Made by a program: the position numbers and the translations under genes
Assembly (NCBI RefSeq): GCF_014652335.1
Contig: NZ_BMYP01000002.1
Location: 81,450-145,449, forward strand
Direction of reading: 5' to 3'
Length of the DNA stretch: 64,000 nt
DNA from: Vogesella fluminis
Lineage (GTDB): Bacteria > Pseudomonadota > Gammaproteobacteria > Burkholderiales > Chromobacteriaceae
In this document: piece by piece, positions 1-8,551 of the stretch
How the letters are laid out: each line of letters opens with the position of its first letter
Numbering within the stretch: the stretch's first letter is position 1
Notes under the pieces: generated by a model
Told to the model about the DNA's origin: nothing
What the model saw: only the letters and a program-made list of their open reading frames with translations
Databases searched by the model: none

Positions 1-706
1 CAACGCGCTGGCGCAGCTGACCGGCCTCAACCCGGAAAGCATCCGCCGCCTGCGCGACAAGCCGCAACTGAACGCCGCCGACCTTGGCACGCTGGAGCAA
101 TGGACACAGCGCGCGCAGCAGAACAGCCTGGCACTGCAACTGCAACAGCAGCAGCTGGTGCTGGCCGAAAAAGAGCTGGACGAAGCGCGCGGCAAGCACC
201 TGCCCACCGTCAGCCTCAACGCCGGCTACAGCCACAACCGCAGTACCGACGCCGGCAGCGTCGCCAGCGGCCGCGACACCACGCGCGGCAGCAGTCTCGG
301 CCTCAGCCTGACGCTGCCGCTATACGCCGGCGGCGCCATCAACTCGCAAGTGACCGAAGCCGCGGCCAACCTCGACAAGGCACGCGAGGATCTGGAAGCC
401 GCCCGCCGCCAGAACGCGCAAAACGTGCGCCGCAGCTGGCTGGGAGTCAGCAACGGCGCGGCGCTGGTCAAGGCGCAGGAACAGCTGCTGCTCTCCGCCA
501 GGAGCAAGCTCGACGCCACCCGCCTGGGCAAGGACGTCGGCGTGCGCACCAACCTCGACCTGCTCAACGCGGAAAAGGACTACCAGGACGCCATCCGCGC
601 GCTGGCGCAGGCCCGCTACAACTTCCTGCAGGCACGACTGGCGCTGGCACAGGCCGCCGGCACGCTGGACGACGAGGTGGTGGCCGAGGTCAACCGCTTC
701 TTCTGA
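1..706 (+). CDS. tolC: TolC-family outer membrane efflux channel (5' truncated by window)
   Basis: An open frame enters from the left edge (first full codon at base 2) and stops with TGA at 704-706, giving about 234 C-terminal residues. The sequence shows the long Ala/Gln/Leu-rich amphipathic helices (LALQLQQQQLVLAEKELDEA) and the conserved Y-x-H-N-R / LTLPLYAGG segment of the second outer-membrane-efflux repeat, and it ends in Phe-Phe as exported barrels often do. TolC proteins form the trimeric outer membrane/periplasmic duct of type I secretion and RND/MFS efflux systems. The partner pump is not in view. The 3' end is convergent with the LPS cluster, and an inverted pair of the window's repeated word sits between them. 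One exact copy of that word lies in the coding region at 362-371. Confidence 0.9.
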   Translation, partial: NALAQLTGLNPESIRRLRDKPQLNAADLGTLEQWTQRAQQNSLALQLQQQQLVLAEKELDEARGKHLPTVSLNAGYSHNRSTDAGSVASGRDTTRGSSLGLSLTLPLYAGGAINSQVTEAAANLDKAREDLEAARRQNAQNVRRSWLGVSNGAALVKAQEQLLLSARSKLDATRLGKDVGVRTNLDLLNAEKDYQDAIRALAQARYNFLQARLALAQAAGTLDDEVVAEVNRFF

Positions 707-737
707 TCCCTGCTTGCAGCGGACAAGGCATCAAAAA

Positions 738-773
738 CATTGCGGCCAACCTTGGACAAGGTTGGCCGCAATG
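738..773. terminator. Inverted pair of the repeated word acting as bidirectional terminator
   Basis: Perfect 17-base arms (738-754 and 757-773) around a 2-base centre; each arm is a full copy of TGCGGCCAACCTT extended by CAT/ATG. The hairpin sits between the convergent tolC and GT9 genes, where a shared terminator is expected. No long T-run follows. Confidence 0.75.
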
Positions 774-808
774 TCTTGCTGGCGGCGGCACAAGCCGCAG
801 GCCGACAC

Positions 809-1837
809 TCAGCCGCCAGGGGCTGTTTCCTGCAGCAATGACAGCAAGGCCGACTCGGCCTCGGCCACGCTGATGTCCGCCACCTGCCGGCTATCCGGCT
901 GCAGCAGGCGGTGCGGCACATGCCAGGGGCCCCAGTGTACGGCATCGGTATTACCAAAAAAGGTCACCATGGGCTTGCCCAACCCGGCGGCCAGATGCAT
1001 GGCACCACCATCGGAACACAGCAGCACATCGCACACGGCCAGCCCGCCGATCAGCTGCGGCAGTTCGCCGGTCGGATACGGCAGCAGCGGCAGACCGTAC
1101 TGCGCTGCCGCAGCGACAATGCGTGCCGCCTTGCGGTCATCCCCCGGATGCGCAGGGTGATCCTCGTCCCCCGGCGACCAGAACAGCATGAAACGGCAGG
1201 CCAAACGGGCATGCAGTGCCTGCATCAGCGCGACAAAAGCCTCAGCTGGCCAGCGTTGCTGCGGCTTGCGCGCGCTGATGTGCACGCCGATCACCATGCC
1301 GCTGCCGGACAAGCCTGCCAGAGCCTGCCGGGCAGCAGCAGCCTCGGCCGGAGCGGGTAGCACGCAGGCAGCGCCCGGAGCCGAATCGATGCCCAGCGCC
1401 CCCAGCAGGCGGTGGGTTACTTCGGCATGATGGTGCCGGGCAGGATCAGCCGTTACTACGTGGTCCAGTACGTGTGCACCATGTGCCGGTGCATAGCCGA
1501 CGATCTTGCGTGCCCCTACCAGCCGGGCAAATTTGGCCGCCTGGCGTGAATAACCATTACCGGCAAGGATGACCACATCGAACCGCTGGCGTTTCAGCGC
1601 CAGCACCAGCTTCAGCGTACGCCACCAGATCGCCAGCTTGCTGCCCGGCAGGTGCTTTGCCTTTTCGTACACATGCAGTGCATCGATATCCGGACAATGC
1701 GCCAGCACGGCCTGATTGTAGGTATTCACCAACGCCGCGATGTGGGCTGCCGGATATGCCCGGCGTAAACTGGCCAGCAGCGGCGTTGTCAGCACCAGGT
1801 CGCCGATATTGTCGCGGCGGATAACAAGTATTTTCAT
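809..1837 (-). CDS. Glycosyltransferase family 9 (heptosyltransferase-like)
   Basis: 342 residues. The N-terminus VIRRDNIGDLVLTTPLL is the ADP-heptose transferase signature, with the GD acidic residue used in catalysis. The C-terminal half has the nucleotide-sugar site (SDGGAMHLAAGLGKP, then FGNTDAVHWGPW). Family members add heptose or related sugars to the LPS inner core on the cytoplasmic side of the inner membrane. It is the last gene of the minus-strand LPS run, 12 bases after the ligase gene. Unlike the GT9 genes at 3177, 5494 and 11482, it lacks the cysteine cluster after the WGPW region. The acceptor cannot be read from sequence. Confidence 0.85.
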   Translation of the reverse strand: MKILVIRRDNIGDLVLTTPLLASLRRAYPAAHIAALVNTYNQAVLAHCPDIDALHVYEKAKHLPGSKLAIWWRTLKLVLALKRQRFDVVILAGNGYSRQAAKFARLVGARKIVGYAPAHGAHVLDHVVTADPARHHHAEVTHRLLGALGIDSAPGAACVLPAPAEAAAARQALAGLSGSGMVIGVHISARKPQQRWPAEAFVALMQALHARLACRFMLFWSPGDEDHPAHPGDDRKAARIVAAAAQYGLPLLPYPTGELPQLIGGLAVCDVLLCSDGGAMHLAAGLGKPMVTFFGNTDAVHWGPWHVPHRLLQPDSRQVADISVAEAESALLSLLQETAPGG

Positions 1838-1849
1838 CAGAATCCGGGC

Positions 1850-3187
1850 CTACAAATCACGAGACGTCTCACGGTACAAAACCGTTGACAGGAAACCGGC
1901 AAACAGCATGAACATCATCAGCATATGATCCCGTGAAATGTTTTCTACCACCATCCTTCCGGAAAAACCCAGAACCAGCAGGACAGACCACAAGCCGGGC
2001 ATATCGATACCATGACGCAACCGGTCGCTTCCCAGGCTCAGCAGCCTGAACAGGGCCAGCAGCCAGAGCAGCAATCCGGGGAATCCCATCCCGATCATGA
2101 ATTCGATCATGCCGCTATGCGAATGACGCGCCTTGCCGCCATATCGTTGCTCGACTTCATGCATGAAAGCCGAACGGGAAAAACCGCTTCCCAGCGGGTT
2201 TTGCAGTGCGTAATCCAATCCGGCCGCAAGAAAAGCCATTCGCTCATAGGCCGATACGTCGACCGGTTTTCCGTCTGCCAGCAATGGGTATGGCCATTTA
2301 TGGGGATCAACCCAAGCCTGGCTCTCTTCGAACTGGGCACCGATCGTGGCCGAGGACAGGAAACGGTCCCAGCGGGAATCCAGCTTGTAATTCAGCAAGG
2401 CGCCACCGGCAAAACACAGCAACATGGCCAGCATGAAAGCTGCCTTTTTTACAGGCGCCGTTTTCTTTTCAAAGAGGAATAACAGGAACAGGCCGGACAG
2501 GAAAGTCATGCTCAACCCGACAAAGCCGTTCCTGGCACCGGAAAAAGCATTCAGCAATACCGCCAGCAGCAGCGCCAGCAATAATACGGGCAGTGTCACG
2601 GGCACCAGACGTTTCCGGTACAGCAGGCGGGAAATCAGCTCGGACAAGTAGAAAACAAAGGACAAGGTACAAAAATAGGCCACTTGCACCTTGCTGGCCA
2701 TGATCCGGCTTTTTATCTCAAGGCCATTGGCAAGAACCGGAATCCCCGACCATGAAACAGGCCATCCCCAGTGCAGGAACTGGCTTGCATAATCCAGCAC
2801 CATCGCCAGCAGGCCAAAAAGAAAAACGTAATGCAACAGGCCGGTTTTTGCGGTCAGCTCCTGTTTCGAAAGCGCAAAGCCGGCTCCGATGCCAAAACAT
2901 AACAGCGCCGCCAGCCACTGGCCTTTCAGCTCGCCCAGAACCTCCAGGGGAAATCCGGCCCATAGCAGTTGCAGGAGCAGCCAGGCCGTCAACGCCAGCA
3001 ATCCGTGCAATGGCCGGTTTTCTTTCACCATGCTCCGGAAATCAGCCCTGCCATCCTTATTGCCGAACATCAGCAACAGCAATATTGCCATCAGGATATA
3101 GCGTAATGCGATCGTGCCGGGAACCGAGAATATCAGCAGCAGCACAAACAGCAGGCTGTTAACAATATGAACATGCCTATTTTGCAT
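1850..3187 (-). CDS. waaL: O-antigen ligase / WaaL-type polytopic membrane protein
   Basis: 445 residues made almost wholly of hydrophobic helices (about ten or more), with one large periplasmic loop near residues 270-365. The loop ends in HSGMIEFMIGMGFPG at about residue 357, which fits the ligase signature H-[NSQ]-x9-G-x-x-[GTY] exactly. WaaL joins undecaprenyl-linked O-antigen to lipid A-core on the periplasmic face; the same fold also covers O-antigen polymerases and other oligosaccharide ligases, so the substrate is inferred from the cluster. Base composition is lower in GC than the flanking GT9 genes, and it contains no copy of the repeated word, consistent with exchange of a surface-polymer gene. 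Its start overlaps the upstream GT9 by 11 bases. Confidence 0.8.
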   Translation of the reverse strand: MQNRHVHIVNSLLFVLLLIFSVPGTIALRYILMAILLLLMFGNKDGRADFRSMVKENRPLHGLLALTAWLLLQLLWAGFPLEVLGELKGQWLAALLCFGIGAGFALSKQELTAKTGLLHYVFLFGLLAMVLDYASQFLHWGWPVSWSGIPVLANGLEIKSRIMASKVQVAYFCTLSFVFYLSELISRLLYRKRLVPVTLPVLLLALLLAVLLNAFSGARNGFVGLSMTFLSGLFLLFLFEKKTAPVKKAAFMLAMLLCFAGGALLNYKLDSRWDRFLSSATIGAQFEESQAWVDPHKWPYPLLADGKPVDVSAYERMAFLAAGLDYALQNPLGSGFSRSAFMHEVEQRYGGKARHSHSGMIEFMIGMGFPGLLLWLLALFRLLSLGSDRLRHGIDMPGLWSVLLVLGFSGRMVVENISRDHMLMMFMLFAGFLSTVLYRETSRDL

Positions 3188-4289
3188 GAGTCACCTTGTT
3201 TGCCGCCGACATAATATCCTGCACACCAACCGAAGCGATACACTCACGGCTCCCCGTCTTGCAGACATAGGGCGCATTAAAAACGAAGGCACATGGATAG
3301 CAAGGCGGCCGTTGCGACACGAACTGCACTTGTGGTCCCAGCGGACGCTGCTCGCGGAAATCCACCGGCCCGACGATCACGACCATCGGCACGTCAAAGG
3401 TGTCAGCCAGATAGGTCAGCCCGGAGTCGACGCCGATAAACAATTTCAGCCGCTGCATCAGCGCCGGCAGCTCGTCCAGCTGGAAGGCGCCGGCGGCATT
3501 GATGACGCGCTCGCCGCCCTGCACGCGGCCAAGGACTTCGGCGGCGCTCGGGCCGTCTTCCGGCCCGCCGATCAGCACCACCGGCCCCGGATAATCCTGC
3601 AACAGCCGCGCCACCAGCGCCGACAGCAAGTCTTCGCCCAGCTCCTTCAGCTTGTTGGCGCTGGAAATCGCCAGCCCGATAGCGGAATGGTCGGCGGCGA
3701 TGCCCAGCCGGTCGCAGACCGCCTCGCCGCTGGCGGCGATGGCCATTTTCTTGCGCAGGCCCATGGCGATGCCCTGCTGCTGCAGCAGGCGCTGCTTGGT
3801 GGCCAGTACCAGTTCACCCGGACGATGTTGCTCTGTGATATCGATGCAGCGGCGCAGCGCGGCCAGCGTGCGGCCAACCCTGGTCGGCATGATGGACAGC
3901 GTGCGCGGCACGCCGGCCCAGATCAGGCCGCACAGTAGCGGCAGCGACGGCGACAGGTTGACCGCCAGGTCGTAGCGTCCGCCGGCAATCAGCCGCGCCA
4001 GCCGCCATTTTCCCGCCCAGCCGCGCCACGAGTCGGAACGGATGGCGATGCAGTGGTCGACCTCGCTCAGGCCGGCGATGATCCTGCCGGTGACCGGCGC
4101 GTGCAGCACGCTCAGTTGCGCGTCGGGATAGTGCTGGCGCAAGGCCAGGATCACCGGCGTGGCGCACAGCATGTCGCCGATCTTGGCGGTCTGCAGCAGC
4201 AGGATGCGCTCGATCCGGTCGCGGCGTTGCAGGCGCTTGGCCAGCCACCACCACGGCGCCAGCATATAGGTCAGCAGCACGTAGATCAT
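3177..4289 (-). CDS. Glycosyltransferase family 9 with C-terminal Cys cluster
   Basis: 370 residues. A hydrophobic N-terminus (YVLLTYMLAPWWWLAKRL) precedes the GT9 opening LLLQTAKIGDMLCATPVI. The donor site is GVDSGLTYLADTFDVP. The tail carries CYPC followed by further cysteines (VCKTGSREC), a pattern shared with the GT9 genes at 5494 and 11482. A role in LPS core sugar addition is inferred from family and neighbours. The start ATG overlaps the upstream GT4 stop as ATGA, which implies translational coupling. One repeated-word copy lies at 3870. Confidence 0.85.
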   Translation of the reverse strand: MIYVLLTYMLAPWWWLAKRLQRRDRIERILLLQTAKIGDMLCATPVILALRQHYPDAQLSVLHAPVTGRIIAGLSEVDHCIAIRSDSWRGWAGKWRLARLIAGGRYDLAVNLSPSLPLLCGLIWAGVPRTLSIMPTRVGRTLAALRRCIDITEQHRPGELVLATKQRLLQQQGIAMGLRKKMAIAASGEAVCDRLGIAADHSAIGLAISSANKLKELGEDLLSALVARLLQDYPGPVVLIGGPEDGPSAAEVLGRVQGGERVINAAGAFQLDELPALMQRLKLFIGVDSGLTYLADTFDVPMVVIVGPVDFREQRPLGPQVQFVSQRPPCYPCAFVFNAPYVCKTGSRECIASVGVQDIMSAANKVTHAK

Positions 4290-5497
4290 GGTTTGTGTGC
4301 CGCAGCAACTTCACTCAAGACTGCAGAAACACCATTCGCATAATTTTCAATATTGAATTTTCGACGCACTCTCTGCTTACCTGCCTGTCCATATTCCTGG
4401 AGAAGTCGCGGATTACCAAGCAAAACTGTCAAACTCTCCGCTAACATGTCAACTTGACCATAAGAAAACAAAAGACCGGTTTTCTTATGCACAACAACAT
4501 CCCGCACCCCGGAAACATTAGAAGCAACTACTGGTTTTTGTACAAACATGGCTTCCAATAAAACCCTGCCCAAGCCTTCGCTTTCAGATGCCAGGACCAA
4601 CAGATCGGATGCTGCAATCCATGGCAAAGGCTCCGGAACAAAACCCAAGAAATGGACTCTCGCGCTTAAACCTAATGTAACTGACAAGGCTTCCAACTCA
4701 CCCCGCTGCGGCCCGTCACCAAGGATGATCAAATGTGCCGGAAAATCAAGAAGAGATAATCCGCGAATAACATCTGCCACCCCTTTTCTTGGCAACAGTG
4801 CGGCTATACAAACTATAACAGTCTGTCCACATGGAATTCCTAATTTTTTTGAAATATCCACAGGAGTGGGTAGTGGCTGTGAAAGATCAATTCCATTATA
4901 TAAAAGATTGATTTTATCTTGAATAACACCCTGCTGATGCAGCGCATCTACTACGCTATCTGAAACTGCCAACACACGGCTGGCTGTTTCATTAACAAGC
5001 CTGACTATTTTCCCATCTAATTTTGGCAATGTGCGGCAATGCTGGACTACCGGCATGCCAATCTCTCTGGCCGCCAGATAACCTTCATAATTTGATACCG
5101 GGGAATTATTCATATACAAAATATCCGGCTTGCATTCCTTCAACAGACCGGTCAGCGCTTGAGCGGCCGGGCGAATACGCCAGATACTCTCAATCCTCTG
5201 GATTGCAGCTGCCCGCAGCTTGGGAGTGAAATGCAAAACGCCTCTCAGCAACTCCTTGGCAAGTTTGGCCCATAGCGGTTGTTTCCTTTGCGGCAACAGC
5301 AGAAAATTTGCCCCAGCCGCTCGTACAGCCGCTTCAATAGTCAGGGCATCCCCCCCGCGCGCATAGTTACGATAGAACACACAAGTCACATGAAATTTAT
5401 CGGGACTGCGCCGGCGCAACCACTCCAGCATGCTATTGGTACCGCCCCCCCACTCTTTGCCAGTATCAAGAAGCAGAACATGGATGGGATAAGTCAT
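4286..5497 (-). CDS. Glycosyltransferase family 4, AT-rich and probably acquired
   Basis: 403 residues from the ATG at 5497, chosen because it overlaps the upstream stop as ATGA; an in-frame start 21 bases earlier is possible. The protein opens with IHVLLLDTGKEWGGGTNSML, the glycine-rich loop of GT-B enzymes. Its C-terminal domain has ILGDGPQRGELEAL and ASESEGLGRVLLEAMFVQKP, the GT4 donor-site E-x7-E motif. It likely adds a hexose to the LPS core or another surface glycan. The gene is visibly AT-rich (runs such as ttattatataaaagattg at about 4900) in a GC-rich cluster, uses A/T-ending codons, and has no copy of the repeated word over 1.2 kb. These are signs of recent horizontal replacement within an otherwise intact operon. 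Confidence 0.85.
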   Translation of the reverse strand: MTYPIHVLLLDTGKEWGGGTNSMLEWLRRRSPDKFHVTCVFYRNYARGGDALTIEAAVRAAGANFLLLPQRKQPLWAKLAKELLRGVLHFTPKLRAAAIQRIESIWRIRPAAQALTGLLKECKPDILYMNNSPVSNYEGYLAAREIGMPVVQHCRTLPKLDGKIVRLVNETASRVLAVSDSVVDALHQQGVIQDKINLLYNGIDLSQPLPTPVDISKKLGIPCGQTVIVCIAALLPRKGVADVIRGLSLLDFPAHLIILGDGPQRGELEALSVTLGLSARVHFLGFVPEPLPWIAASDLLVLASESEGLGRVLLEAMFVQKPVVASNVSGVRDVVVHKKTGLLFSYGQVDMLAESLTVLLGNPRLLQEYGQAGKQRVRRKFNIENYANGVSAVLSEVAAAHKP

Positions 5498-6633
5498 TGG
5501 ATAAACTCCTGGCCGCAATAACGGTTACAGGCGGCCAGCACTTCGTCAACCGTAATGTTGTCCATGCACGGCGGTGCCGAATACTGGCAGCGCTTGCCCA
5601 GGCAGGGGTCGCAGGTGCGGTGTTTCTGGATCACGATATGGCGCTGCAGCTCGGTGGTCGGGCCGGAGCCGTGCCAGTGCGCGGCGGCGAACAGGCCGAC
5701 TATCGGCGTGCCCACCGCAATCGCCATGTGCATGATGCCGGTGTCCGGCGTCACCAGGCAGGCAAAGCGCTGCACCAGTGCCGGCATCCGCGTCAGCGGC
5801 AACTGCCCTGCCGTCACCACCAGTCGCGCGTCGTTGACGGCGCCGGCAACGGCATCGGCCAGCGCCCGCTCCTGTGGCGAGCCGGTGACGACAATGCGCA
5901 GCGCAGGGTTGGCCGCAATCAGGCGCTGCGCCAGCTCGGCATAGCGCTCCGGCCGCCAGCGCCGGCTGGCGGTCGAGGCGCCGACCTGGAAACCGATCAC
6001 CGGCTGCTGCGGCGTGATGCCGTACTGCTGTTGCAGCCAGCCGGCCACCGCGTCGCGGTTCTGTGCCGCCACCGGCAGGATCATGTGCTTGTCGCTGCCG
6101 TCGGCACCGGCCAGCGCGGCCACGGCCAGACGCTGGTCGATGCCGTGGGTGAAATCGCGCCAGTTGCTGACCTGCTGGTGGTTGCTGAGCAAAAAGCGGA
6201 AACGGCTGTTGTTGGGTAGCTTGAAACGCCAGCGGGCACCGCTCAGATACGCCAGCGGCGTGGCTTGCGGCTCGTTGGCGTGCAGGATGGCGACCAGATC
6301 GAAGCGCTCGCGGCGCAGTGCCAGCGCCAGACGCACAAAGCGACGATAGCCGCCGTGGTAGTCGATCAGGTCGTCGATGTCGGGGTTATCGGCAAACAGA
6401 CCGTGATACGGTGCGTTAACCAACAGCACGATGCGCGCCTGCGGGTAGCGCTGGCGCAGGCTGCGGATGGCCGGCGTGGACAGCAACGTGTCGCCGATGG
6501 CGGTGCAGGACATCACCAGGATATGGCGGATGGCGGCGGTGCCCAGCTCGGCCGGGTCCGGCGCACGGCGGTCGAAGCGGCGGGCCAGGCCCAGCCCCCA
6601 CGCCAGCAGGTTTTCGCGGATGCGGGTACCCAT
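5494..6633 (-). CDS. Glycosyltransferase family 9 with C-terminal Cys cluster
   Basis: 379 residues. A basic N-terminal stretch (RIRENLLAWGLGLARRFDRR) precedes ILVMSCTAIGDTLLSTPAI, the GT9 signature. The donor site TPDTGIMHMAIAVGTPIVGLF is followed by a tail with CDPCLGKRCQYSAPPC. It probably works in LPS core heptose or related sugar transfer. Its ATG overlaps the deacetylase stop by one base (TAATG), so translation is likely coupled. The repeated word occurs once at 5907, within the sequence for the first domain. Confidence 0.85.
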   Translation of the reverse strand: MGTRIRENLLAWGLGLARRFDRRAPDPAELGTAAIRHILVMSCTAIGDTLLSTPAIRSLRQRYPQARIVLLVNAPYHGLFADNPDIDDLIDYHGGYRRFVRLALALRRERFDLVAILHANEPQATPLAYLSGARWRFKLPNNSRFRFLLSNHQQVSNWRDFTHGIDQRLAVAALAGADGSDKHMILPVAAQNRDAVAGWLQQQYGITPQQPVIGFQVGASTASRRWRPERYAELAQRLIAANPALRIVVTGSPQERALADAVAGAVNDARLVVTAGQLPLTRMPALVQRFACLVTPDTGIMHMAIAVGTPIVGLFAAAHWHGSGPTTELQRHIVIQKHRTCDPCLGKRCQYSAPPCMDNITVDEVLAACNRYCGQEFIQ

Positions 6634-7454
6634 TATTTGCCCCGCAGCGCCAGATAGGCGCGGCCCAGCAGCGGGCTGCGATACAGGCCGAGGCGGCGGC
6701 CGAACCAGCCGTCGCTGCGGTCCTTGGTCACGATGCGGCCGATGTGCCGTGGCGAGGTAGTGCGGGTGTTGAGCATCTTGTCCACTGTGTACAGGTGGCG
6801 GAAACCGGCCGCATCGGCCACGGCCAGGTAGTCGTCGTCAAAATAGCCCTGCGGCCAGCACAGGTGATTGCTGACCGTGCCCAACCGTGCCTGCAGCGTG
6901 GCGCGCGACTGCGCCAGATCCGCCGCCAGCTGCGCGCGCTTATCCTCGCGGCTGGCGCACAGCTTGTCCCAGCGGGCATGGCTGTGGGTATGGCTGTGAA
7001 ACTCGAAGGTGCCGGCGGCTCGCGCCGCCTCGATCTCGCTCCAACGCATCATCACCTCGTCGGCACGGCCCTCGTCAACCGCCCGCTTGCAGCCATTGTG
7101 ATCCGGTGTGGCCGGCAAAGGTTGGCCGCAACCGTCGTGCGGACGCACCGCGCCGTCGCCGATCCAGCCGGTAATGGTGAACAGCGTGGCCTGCTGGCCG
7201 TAACGCTGCAGCACCGGATGGGCGTAGACCCAGTTGTCGAGGTAACCGTCGTCAAAGGTAACCAGCACGCTCTTGTCCGGCAACGGCCGGCCGGCCAGAA
7301 ACCCGGCCAGGTCGTCGCAACGGAGGGTGGTCCAGCCGTTTTCCGCCAGCCAGCGCATATTGTGCTCGAAGGTCTGCGGCGAGACCGTCACCAGGCCGGG
7401 GCAGGGGCTGACATGGTGGTACATCAGTACCGGAATCGCTTTGGCCTGTTTCAT
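6633..7454 (-). CDS. Polysaccharide deacetylase (NodB-type, CE4)
   Basis: 273 residues from the ATG at 7454, which overlaps the upstream stop as ATGA. VLMYHHVS near the N-terminus is typical of this subgroup. VTFDDGYLDN is NodB motif 1, with the catalytic base and metal-binding Asp pair. FEFHSHTHSHA is motif 2, with the metal-ligand histidines. The family removes N- or O-linked acetyl groups from glycans using a divalent metal. No signal peptide is obvious, so it may act on a lipid-linked or nucleotide sugar in the cytoplasm. Its place inside the LPS cluster points to deacetylation of a core or O-antigen sugar. Confidence 0.85.
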   Translation of the reverse strand: MKQAKAIPVLMYHHVSPCPGLVTVSPQTFEHNMRWLAENGWTTLRCDDLAGFLAGRPLPDKSVLVTFDDGYLDNWVYAHPVLQRYGQQATLFTITGWIGDGAVRPHDGCGQPLPATPDHNGCKRAVDEGRADEVMMRWSEIEAARAAGTFEFHSHTHSHARWDKLCASREDKRAQLAADLAQSRATLQARLGTVSNHLCWPQGYFDDDYLAVADAAGFRHLYTVDKMLNTRTTSPRHIGRIVTKDRSDGWFGRRLGLYRSPLLGRAYLALRGK

Positions 7455-8551
7455 CCCTGCCCCCGTTGTGCCAGCAGGCGACGGTACAGCTCCAGCATCG
7501 ACTGGCACATGGTATCGACGTGGAACACCGACGACACCAGCTCGCGGCTGCGCCCGGCCATGTGCTGGCGCAGCGTGTCGTCGCCCAGCAGACGATTGAC
7601 CGCTGTTGCCAGGCTGGCGGCATCGCCCGGTGCGATCAGCAGGCCGTTGTCGCCGTCGCGAACCACTTCCGGTACGCCGTCGACATTGGTGCCCACCACC
7701 GGCAGACCCATCGCCATCGCCTCGATGTAGGAGGTGCCCAGCGCTTCCTGCTCGGTCGGCAGCAGGAACAGGTCGCAGCCGGCCAGCACGTTGGCGATGT
7801 CGCGGCGCAGGCCGAGCAGGTGTATGCGTGCGGCCAACCCTTTGGCCGCAATCAGCGTCTTGAGGTTGTCCATTTGCGCACCGTCGCCGGCAAACACGAA
7901 ATGGGTGTCCGGATGCGCCGCCAGAATGCGGTCGGCCGCCTCCACGATGAAACGGTGGCCTTTTTTCATGCGCAGGATGGCCACGGTGCCGATCACGCGG
8001 GCGCTGTCGGCAATGCCCAGCTCGGTCCGCAGTGTGGACGGCCCGTCCAGTTGCATCACCTGCGGATCAATGCCGGTATACACGGTGGACACGCGCGACT
8101 CCGGCACGCCCTCGCTGATCAGGTAGCGGCGCACATGCTCGCTGACACTGACAACATGGTGCGGCAGCGTGGTGTAGGTGAAGCGCGAGGTAATCGGCAG
8201 CGCCAGATGACGGGTACGCACCACCAGACGGCCGGCCAGCAGACCGGCCAGACCGCCGAGAATGCTGTCGCGGCCGCTATGGGTATTGACCACGTCGGCC
8301 TGCACGCGGCGGATGATGGCCGCCATTTTCCAGGCCGCCGGCAGGTCGATGCCGTTGCGCATGCGGACTTCGAACACCTCGAAACCGGCCTCGCGTGCAC
8401 GGGCACCAAATTTGGCCTTGGGCTGGCACAGCAGGATCATGCGGTGTCCCAGCTGGCGCAGGCCGACCATCTCCTTGAAGGTGCGGTGCTCCTGCCCGCC
8501 CCAGCCCAGCGACGATTCGGTATGCACGATTGTCAGTGCCGGCTTAGTCAT
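7451..8551 (-). CDS. Glycosyltransferase family 4
   Basis: 366 residues from ATG 8551. The N-terminal TIVHTESSLGWGGQEHRTF is the GT-B acceptor-side opening. The C-terminal half has VFAGDGAQMDNLKTL and PTEQEALGTSYIEAMAMGLP, the GT4 donor loop. A lipid-core or O-unit glycosyltransferase is inferred from the cluster. The start codon lies 5 bases inside the end of msbA (8-base overlap including the stop), so the two are probably translated together. It holds a copy of the repeated word at 7830 followed at once by an imperfect inverse copy (to about 7852). Confidence 0.85.
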   Translation of the reverse strand: MTKPALTIVHTESSLGWGGQEHRTFKEMVGLRQLGHRMILLCQPKAKFGARAREAGFEVFEVRMRNGIDLPAAWKMAAIIRRVQADVVNTHSGRDSILGGLAGLLAGRLVVRTRHLALPITSRFTYTTLPHHVVSVSEHVRRYLISEGVPESRVSTVYTGIDPQVMQLDGPSTLRTELGIADSARVIGTVAILRMKKGHRFIVEAADRILAAHPDTHFVFAGDGAQMDNLKTLIAAKGLAARIHLLGLRRDIANVLAGCDLFLLPTEQEALGTSYIEAMAMGLPVVGTNVDGVPEVVRDGDNGLLIAPGDAASLATAVNRLLGDDTLRQHMAGRSRELVSSVFHVDTMCQSMLELYRRLLAQRGQG

